Shown piece after piece: positions 58,722-64,000 of a stretch of 64,000 bases of DNA. Every line of letters begins with the position of its first letter. Within the stretch, counting starts at the first letter, position 1. The notes under the pieces are model-generated. The model saw only the letters and a program-made list of their open reading frames with translations. It was not told the origin of the DNA and did not search any database. The translations under genes were made by a program, and so were the position numbers. This stretch comes from Pelagibacteraceae bacterium (GTDB taxonomy: Bacteria > Pseudomonadota > Alphaproteobacteria > HIMB59 > GCA-002718135), in the NCBI GenBank assembly GCA_002718135.1, contig PBDN01000002.1, positions 98,995 through 162,994 of the forward strand, in the 5' to 3' direction.

Positions 58722-59278
58722 TGATTTACCTTATAGACCACGAAGACTCATTTACATATAATTTAGCCCACTTACTTGACAGTATCGAGCCAACATTCGT
58801 ATCTAATTATTATGACCTAAATTTAAAAAAACTTGAGAAATCATCAACAATAGTTTTATCACCGGGACCTGGAGAACCTAAAGACTACCCTAAAACTACT
58901 AAGATTTATAAAAAATATAAAGGAAAGAAAAAAATTCTTGGGATTTGTTTAGGCTTTCAACAAATTGTTTATTCTGAAGGAGCAAAAATAGTTCAACAAA
59001 AGAATATCTTACATGGTTATCAAAGTGACATAAAAATAACAAATAATAAATCAATCTTTAAAAAAAATTCAGAATTTTTTGCTGGCAGATATCACTCACT
59101 AAAAATGGCAGAACCTTTTATTTCTAAATCTATGTATATTACAATGCGTTGTAAAAAAACAAATGTAGCAATGGCTGTCGAAGATGATATTAATCAAGTC
59201 TATGGATTTCAATTTCACCCAGATTCTTTTTTAACACCAAATGGAAAAAATTTTATTAAAAAAATCATATCGCGTTAA
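58721..59278 (+). CDS. pabA: Aminodeoxychorismate/anthranilate synthase glutaminase subunit (PabA-like)
   Basis: 185-residue class I glutamine amidotransferase giving ammonia to the PabB partner. SPGPGEP oxyanion motif, nucleophile Cys76 in GICLGFQQ, and His166 in FQFHPDSF. The normal third triad residue is Glu in HPES; here it is Asp168, a mild but unusual change. Overlaps pabB by 1 nt and the pabC-like gene by 38 nt. Confidence 0.85.
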   Translation: MIYLIDHEDSFTYNLAHLLDSIEPTFVSNYYDLNLKKLEKSSTIVLSPGPGEPKDYPKTTKIYKKYKGKKKILGICLGFQQIVYSEGAKIVQQKNILHGYQSDIKITNNKSIFKKNSEFFAGRYHSLKMAEPFISKSMYITMRCKKTNVAMAVEDDINQVYGFQFHPDSFLTPNGKNFIKKIISR

Positions 59279-59996
59279 AGATTTAAAAATAATTAATTTT
59301 AACTCTCTTTGGGGATATAAAGGTATATTTACCACTATAAGATTAGTTGGAAAAAAACCAAAATTAATTTTAGCTGAAGAACACCTAAAAAAATTTAACA
59401 GGGATACTAGTCGATTTGGTATAAATTATAAATTATCTAAACAATTTTTATTAAATTTTATTAATAATAATTCAAAAATTAGAAATTATGATCACTTATT
59501 AAGAATAGCAGTTACTAAAAAAATCTTATCTATTTCCTTACGTAAAAGAAATAATGAAGATAAATTGTTTAAAGCTAAAGTCTATAGATATCAAAGAATT
59601 TCACCTACATTTAAAAATTTACAATATAAAAAAATAATTTCCTTACAAAAAAAAATAAATCTAAAAAAAGAAGAAATTATCTTTTATAGTAAAAATAAAA
59701 TTCTTGAGGGCTCAACAACAAACATAATATTTGTAAGAAATGATAAATTATTTATTCCGAAAAACTCATATTATTATGGAATTACGCTTGAATATTTAAT
59801 TAAAAAATTGCCTTATAAAGTTCAAAAAAAAGACATTAATATAAAAAGTCTAAATGAATTCACTGAATTACTTTTAGTTGGCTCGGGCAAGGGCGTGATT
59901 AGTATTTCTTCCATTCAAAAATTAAATTGGTATAGGTCTTCTATGAAGATATATAATTTTTTATCTAAAAAATATTCTAAGCTTTTAGTAGAATGA
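59241..59996 (+). CDS. pabC: Aminodeoxychorismate lyase-like PLP enzyme (PabC-like)
   Basis: 251-residue fold-type IV PLP enzyme. A lysine in TFKNLQYKK is the likely PLP Schiff-base residue, followed by ILEGSTTNIIFVRNDKLFIP, the PLP-phosphate motif. ADC lyase splits aminodeoxychorismate to PABA and pyruvate. The family also contains D-amino acid and branched-chain aminotransferases; the operon context favours ADC lyase. It starts inside pabA (38-nt overlap), the only ATG that keeps the N-terminus. Confidence 0.75.
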   Translation: MEKILLKKSYRVKDLKIINFNSLWGYKGIFTTIRLVGKKPKLILAEEHLKKFNRDTSRFGINYKLSKQFLLNFINNNSKIRNYDHLLRIAVTKKILSISLRKRNNEDKLFKAKVYRYQRISPTFKNLQYKKIISLQKKINLKKEEIIFYSKNKILEGSTTNIIFVRNDKLFIPKNSYYYGITLEYLIKKLPYKVQKKDINIKSLNEFTELLLVGSGKGVISISSIQKLNWYRSSMKIYNFLSKKYSKLLVE

Positions 59997-60811
59997 AGTT
60001 AGGAAAAAATAATTTTAAATTAGATACTCCAATTGTTATGGGTATATGCAATGTAACACCAGACTCTTTTAGTGATGGAGGTAAAAGTTTCAAACAACAA
60101 GATGCTCTTAAGAATATTAAGAATATGCTTAAAAATGGTGCGCAAATAATTGATATCGGTGCAGAAAGTGCAAGACCGGGATCCGATCCCCTAAGCTACA
60201 AAGAAGAAATTAAAAGATTAGATCCAATATTAAAAAAACTGCCAAAAAACAAATTTATAATATCGATTGACTCTTATAAAATTGAAACTCAAGAATATGC
60301 ATTAAATAATGGGGCACATATAATTAATGATATATTTGGTGGTTCACAAGACCTCTTTGATTTAACAAAAAGATTTAAAACAGGTTTAATTTTGATGCAT
60401 ACACCAGCACCACCTAAAAATATGCAATCTATGGTAAATTCATATTATAATGTTGTTAATGATATTAAAAAAATTTTTAAAAAGACGATTATAAAATTAG
60501 AAAAATCTAAGGTAACACCTTCTAAAGTTTGGTTTGACCCAGGTATTGGTTTTGGCAAAAATTTAAAACAAAATATTCAAATTATGAAACAAATAAACCA
60601 GTTTAAATTTAAAAATTATGGACTTTTGTTAGGCTCGTCAAGAAAGAGCTGGATTGATAAAATTGATAAAAGTGACTCTAGTGAAAGAATAGGTGGGTCA
60701 TTGGCTTCAGCATTATATTGTTATCAAAAAGGGGTTGATATATTTAGAGTACATGATGTTAAAGAAACCTCACAATCTTTGAAAGTTTTTAAGAGACTAT
60801 GTTTAAAATAG
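59993..60811 (+). CDS. folP: Dihydropteroate synthase
   Basis: Condenses PABA with 6-hydroxymethyl-dihydropterin pyrophosphate; the target of sulfonamides. The 272-residue TIM barrel has MGICNVTPDSFSDGGK, GAQIIDIGAESARPGSD, WFDPGIGFGKN and GSSRKSWIDK. Overlaps pabC by 4 nt and folB by 13 nt. Confidence 0.96.
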   Translation: MKLGKNNFKLDTPIVMGICNVTPDSFSDGGKSFKQQDALKNIKNMLKNGAQIIDIGAESARPGSDPLSYKEEIKRLDPILKKLPKNKFIISIDSYKIETQEYALNNGAHIINDIFGGSQDLFDLTKRFKTGLILMHTPAPPKNMQSMVNSYYNVVNDIKKIFKKTIIKLEKSKVTPSKVWFDPGIGFGKNLKQNIQIMKQINQFKFKNYGLLLGSSRKSWIDKIDKSDSSERIGGSLASALYCYQKGVDIFRVHDVKETSQSLKVFKRLCLK

Positions 60812-61143
60812 AAATTAAAAACTTATCTATAAAAGCTAATATAGGGATTACAGCTAAAGAGAGACTAAAAAAACAACTTTTAAAAGTAACATTATCATTC
60901 AAATATTCTGTTAAGAATTCACTTGATTTAAATAATCTAGAAAATGTAAAAGATTATTCATCAATAACAAAATACTTAAAAGAAAAAATCAAAAATTCGA
61001 ACTCACATACTTTGGAACACTTAATAACCAAAATATCAAAAGACCTAGAAAAAAAATTTAAAATTAAAGATATTAAGATAATTATTAATAAAACAGCCGT
61101 AGCAAAAAAATATGGCGCTGATTCAGTAAGTGTATCAAACTAA
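60799..61143 (+). CDS. folB: Dihydroneopterin aldolase
   Basis: Produces 6-hydroxymethyl-dihydropterin for FolK. 114 residues, standard length, with LSIKANIGITAKERLKKQ, KDYSSITKYL and HTLEHLITKIS, matching the FolB tunnel-fold family in order. It begins inside folP (13-nt overlap) and overlaps folK by 14 nt. Confidence 0.88.
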   Translation: MFKIEIKNLSIKANIGITAKERLKKQLLKVTLSFKYSVKNSLDLNNLENVKDYSSITKYLKEKIKNSNSHTLEHLITKISKDLEKKFKIKDIKIIINKTAVAKKYGADSVSVSN

Positions 61144-61630
61144 AGTATTCATTGCACTTGGGTCAAATATTGGTGACAAAATTTTTAATATAAAACAAAG
61201 TATAAATGAAATCAAAAAATACGGCAATGTAGTTAAATACGGAGACATTTATATTTCAAAACCTTGTGGATTTAAAAATCAGCAAAATTTTTTTAACACA
61301 GCTATTCTTTTCTTTACTAATCTTCAACCAATGGAGCTTATGAAAAAACTTTCATTGATAGAAACAAAACTAAAAAAGAATAAAAAAATTGAAAATGGTC
61401 CTCGAAAAATTGATATGGATATAATTTTTTACGGAAAAAAAAATATATCAAATAAAAAACTTACAATTCCTCATCCAAGAGCTCATCTAAGAGACTTTGT
61501 TCTCCGACCTATTTCAGATATTGATAGCAATTTTATTCATCCTACAAAAAAAATATCAATAAGAAATTTGATAACTGAACTAGATGAAAATTTTATTTTT
61601 AGAAAATTAAGCAGCAGAAATTTGAGATAA
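61130..61630 (+). CDS. folK: Hydroxymethyl-dihydropterin pyrophosphokinase
   Basis: Pyrophosphorylates hydroxymethyl-dihydropterin for FolP. The 166 residues show IALGSNIGDK, KPCGFKNQQNFFNTA, GPRKIDMDIIFYG (metal Asp residues) and IPHPRAHLRDFVLRP. Overlaps folB by 14 nt and is the last gene of the folate operon; its 3' end overlaps the convergent trpF-like gene by 24 bp. Confidence 0.95.
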   Translation: MYQTKVFIALGSNIGDKIFNIKQSINEIKKYGNVVKYGDIYISKPCGFKNQQNFFNTAILFFTNLQPMELMKKLSLIETKLKKNKKIENGPRKIDMDIIFYGKKNISNKKLTIPHPRAHLRDFVLRPISDIDSNFIHPTKKISIRNLITELDENFIFRKLSSRNLR

Positions 61631-62260
61631 AAAAGAGTTTAACTTTTTAGAAGATAAAATATTTTTAGAATTTTTAAGACTGCGTGAGATATCTAGACCA
61701 TCAGGTTTGACAGAATTTATAATTTTGCTGACATTACTTTGATTTATACCTCCACCAATGAATATAGGAATCTTAAGTGCCTTAATCAAATTTATTTGGT
61801 CCAAGTTCTTTTTAAGTGAATACTTTCTAATAGATTTAGTTTTATAAACATTTAAATCATAATAAATTACATTAACTATATCTTTTATGCTTCTAAGATA
61901 ACTAACATTAAAATTTTCTGGATTAACGGCAATACCAATTCTCAATTTTTTAAAAGTATTTCTTATAGTTTTGAGTTCGACTTTACTAAAGTGAAATGAA
62001 CAAGAAATTGTTTTTGGTTTAGTAAAATCTATTTGTTCGATTAATTTATTTAAAGAAACATATTGAGTTAAGAGAACTGATTCTATTTTATAATTTTTGC
62101 ATTCTTTAATTAATGATTGTATCTTTTTATCACTAACTGTGTTTGGACCATTTAAATTTTTACTTGCAAACCCTAAAGATTTTATTTTATTTTTATGAGC
62201 CATCTCAACTGATTTAACATTTGTGATGCCACAAATTTTTAAAGGTATTTTTTTCATCAA
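61607..62260 (-). CDS. Phosphoribosylanthranilate isomerase-like protein (divergent TrpF)
   Basis: A 217-residue TIM-barrel protein with KICGIT and catalytic-type Cys10, and Asp135 in VIYYD, the two residues TrpF uses for general base and acid. The C-terminal FIGGGINQSNV and GLDISRSL match the phosphate loops but depart from the usual GVDVSSGVE. Other parts, such as the normal SPR segment, are strongly changed. TrpF works in tryptophan synthesis; here it faces a folate operon that contains a PIAGT-type chorismate enzyme. Function as TrpF is probable but not sure. Confidence 0.65.
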   Translation of the reverse strand: MMKKIPLKICGITNVKSVEMAHKNKIKSLGFASKNLNGPNTVSDKKIQSLIKECKNYKIESVLLTQYVSLNKLIEQIDFTKPKTISCSFHFSKVELKTIRNTFKKLRIGIAVNPENFNVSYLRSIKDIVNVIYYDLNVYKTKSIRKYSLKKNLDQINLIKALKIPIFIGGGINQSNVSKIINSVKPDGLDISRSLKNSKNILSSKKLNSFLSQISAA

Positions 62261-62307
62261 TTTTGGTTTTAAATATTCTTAATATATGTAAACTACTTTT
62301 TTAAAAT

Positions 62308-63744
62308 ATGTCATTAAAATTTTATAGACGAGTTGCATTTGGTTTATCACCAAATGAAAAACAAGACAAAGATCCTCTTAATTGGGCATTAAGTCAACTG
62401 AATACTATACCCGACCTTTTATGGTCAGGCTTAATTCCATCAGAAAAAAATCTAAGAAAAAAATATGGAGAATGGGTTTTTGGAGATAGAGAAGTTTTAA
62501 GAAAAAAATATAAAAATGACAAAAATGCTTACAAAAGAGCAAAAGATGAATTGAGAATAAAAACTGGTGAGAGATATTTTGAATTAAATGAACACGCTAT
62601 TCGTCACTATCAAACGAAGTATAGCGCTCAACCTGTATTTGAACGTTTCTGGCTTTTTTGGGGAAATCATTTTGCTATAAGTGAAAAAGATTTTTTGGCT
62701 GAGTTTAGCACGGGGCCTTATCAACGTGAAATTATAAGACCTAATATGATTAAAACTTTTGAAGATATGGTTCTGTCTGTTACGACTTCCTGGTGTATGA
62801 TTCACCATCTAGATAACTCAGAGTCTTTTGGACCGAATTCTAAAAAAGGAATGGAGTGGAGGGAGACGATAAATGAAAATCATGCAAGAGAATTACTAGA
62901 ACTGCATACTGTATCGCCAAATGCTGGGTACACCCAGGAAGATGTTATTCAGTTAGCTTATATCATGACAGGTTGGAGCCATAAATGGAGTAGAAAAAAC
63001 CTAGAGACAGGAGATGTATGGTTTGATCAAGAGATGCATCAAAAAGGTGACAAGGTAGTTTTAGGAGTTAAATATAAAAACGATGCAAAGAGAGAACTTG
63101 CAAAAGTTATTCATGATTTGGCAACTCACCCAACTTGTATAAAATTTGTTTCAACTAAATTATGCAGGCATTTTATTACAGATGAACCAACTGAAGAAAT
63201 GATAAACCCAGTAATAGAAGCATGGAACAAATCAAATGGTAGCTTAGCTGAAATTCATAAAGCAGTTATAACCCAAGCTTATAAGTATAATGAGATTACA
63301 CATAAATTTCATCCACCTGAAATATGGTTGATGCAATTAGCTAGAATGTTTGATTTAAATACTCCACTTTCTGCAAAAAAAATGGAATATGCTTTTAAAT
63401 TTAGACCAACAAATAAACAAAGACAGTTATCATGGATACTTAGGGAAATTGGCAATTCACCATATCGCGCTAAACAACCTAATGGATGGAGTGACTTTGA
63501 GGTTGATTGGGTATCACCAGAATTATTATTGAGACGGTTGTGGTTTGCTTCAGTAGAGCTACCAATACTTATTAAGTCTGGAAATAGATCCCATGATTTT
63601 ATTTTAGCTTGTCTTAAAAAAAATTTTGAAGATCACGAAAATATGGCTTCACTTATTCATCAATTTAGGTTTGGTACATCAGACAAAGATTTAGGTAGAA
63701 AATATGGAGTTATATGTAATTTACCAGGAGTACTTAAAGTATGA
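62308..63744 (+). CDS. DUF1800 family protein
   Basis: 478 residues with no signal peptide seen; RVAFGLSP near the start, RFWLFWGNHFAISE, ENHARELLELHTVSPNAGYTQEDV and IMTGWS are DUF1800 hallmarks. DUF1800 genes are nearly always paired with a DUF1501 gene downstream, as here (ATGA overlap). Roles proposed for the pair include handling of secreted polymers, but none is settled. Confidence 0.93.
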   Translation: MSLKFYRRVAFGLSPNEKQDKDPLNWALSQLNTIPDLLWSGLIPSEKNLRKKYGEWVFGDREVLRKKYKNDKNAYKRAKDELRIKTGERYFELNEHAIRHYQTKYSAQPVFERFWLFWGNHFAISEKDFLAEFSTGPYQREIIRPNMIKTFEDMVLSVTTSWCMIHHLDNSESFGPNSKKGMEWRETINENHARELLELHTVSPNAGYTQEDVIQLAYIMTGWSHKWSRKNLETGDVWFDQEMHQKGDKVVLGVKYKNDAKRELAKVIHDLATHPTCIKFVSTKLCRHFITDEPTEEMINPVIEAWNKSNGSLAEIHKAVITQAYKYNEITHKFHPPEIWLMQLARMFDLNTPLSAKKMEYAFKFRPTNKQRQLSWILREIGNSPYRAKQPNGWSDFEVDWVSPELLLRRLWFASVELPILIKSGNRSHDFILACLKKNFEDHENMASLIHQFRFGTSDKDLGRKYGVICNLPGVLKV

Positions 63745-64000
63745 ACTGTACAAGAAGAAATTTTCTTATTGGGGGATCAACAACATTATTTCTTTCAGGA
63801 TACTTTCCAAAAATAAGTTTTGCTTCAATGAAGAAAAAAAATCTAATTATAATTTCACTTCGTGGAGGCATGGATGGTTTAACAGCTGTTCCAGTAATTG
63901 GAGATAAGCGCCTAAAAAAATTAAGAAAAAAACTTATTTTAGAAGATGTGCTTAAGCTGAATAGTGATTTTGGGCTTCATCCTAGATTAGAAATTTTTTA
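63741..64000 (+). CDS. DUF1501 family protein, N-terminal part (runs off the window)
   Basis: Only the first 86 codons are inside. The start has a twin-arginine signal (CTRRNFLIGG, then a hydrophobic stretch) and the mature part opens IIISLRGGMDGLTAVP, the DUF1501 alkaline-phosphatase-like start. It overlaps DUF1800 by 4 nt, the usual pair. Tat export means it folds before leaving the cytoplasm. Confidence 0.9.
   Translation, partial: MNCTRRNFLIGGSTTLFLSGYFPKISFASMKKKNLIIISLRGGMDGLTAVPVIGDKRLKKLRKKLILEDVLKLNSDFGLHPRLEIF

Overview
The window is about 70 % A+T, densely packed, uses the standard bacterial code, and looks like a free-living marine alphaproteobacterium with a streamlined genome (SAR11-like or AEGEAN-169/HIMB59-like; the sequence alone does not let me choose). 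The reasons are the alphaproteobacterial gene order around parAB/mnmEG/rho/maf/aroE/coaE/dnaQ, the overlapping genes, the A-rich coding sequence, a proteorhodopsin, full-length pyruvate carboxylase and KatG. I see no tRNA, rRNA, CRISPR array, insertion sequence or prophage.

Layout. 1-4.8 kb: the end of a porin-like gene with a strong terminator, a DUF3576 lipoprotein, leuS, lptE and holA. 4.7-10.1 kb, minus strand: parB, parA, rsmG, mnmG and mnmE, with two parS sites at the mnmG/mnmE end. 10.2-12.3 kb: a four-helix membrane protein of unknown function, rho on the minus strand, then about 400 bp of very A+T-rich DNA before maf. By synteny this gap is where the alphaproteobacterial replication origin lies. 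12.3-16.5 kb, plus strand: maf, aroE, coaE, dnaQ, a Tim44-like gene, a T4-type lysozyme gene where MltA would be expected, and an Smr gene. 16.5-19.9 kb, minus strand: DUF3108, an ArnT-like GT39 and a tandem PAP2 phosphatase, possibly an envelope-lipid module. 19.9-25.8 kb: hslVU (minus), then hisB-hisH-GNAT-hisA-hisF-hisE-HIT.

25.8-39.2 kb: a BON lipoprotein, rsmI, an LppC/LpoA-like lipoprotein, rdgB, rph, hrcA, grpE, dnaK, dnaJ, dapB and pyc. 39.2-45.8 kb: a lipoprotein, upp, a complete BMP/NupABC-type nucleoside ABC importer and two small genes. 45.8-55.4 kb, minus strand: a metallo-beta-lactamase-fold lipase-like protein, katG, a DUF985 cupin, ribA, hisI, thrS, cysS, an unnamed conserved protein and rpoH. 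55.6-57.5 kb: a blue-type proteorhodopsin, a short-chain dehydrogenase/reductase broken by one extra A in an A11 run, and DUF2141. 57.5-62.3 kb: a tightly overlapping folate operon (pabB, pabA, pabC, folP, folB, folK) facing a divergent trpF-like gene. 62.3-64 kb: a DUF1800/DUF1501 pair, the second cut off by the window end.

How the parts fit. ParA/ParB, the two parS sites and the candidate origin form the chromosome origin/partition region. An RpoH sigma factor is encoded here, and near-identical RpoH-type promoters precede dnaK and hslVU, so regulator and targets are in one window. The proteorhodopsin lies head-to-head with rpoH. No retinal biosynthesis genes are present. The strongest candidates for new biology are the rpoH / unknown DPRGWFQWYCR protein / proteorhodopsin / frameshifted-SDR neighbourhood, the lysozyme in the Tim44-Smr operon, the altered Rho P-loop, and a PabB with the anthranilate-synthase-type PIAGT motif in a folate operon.
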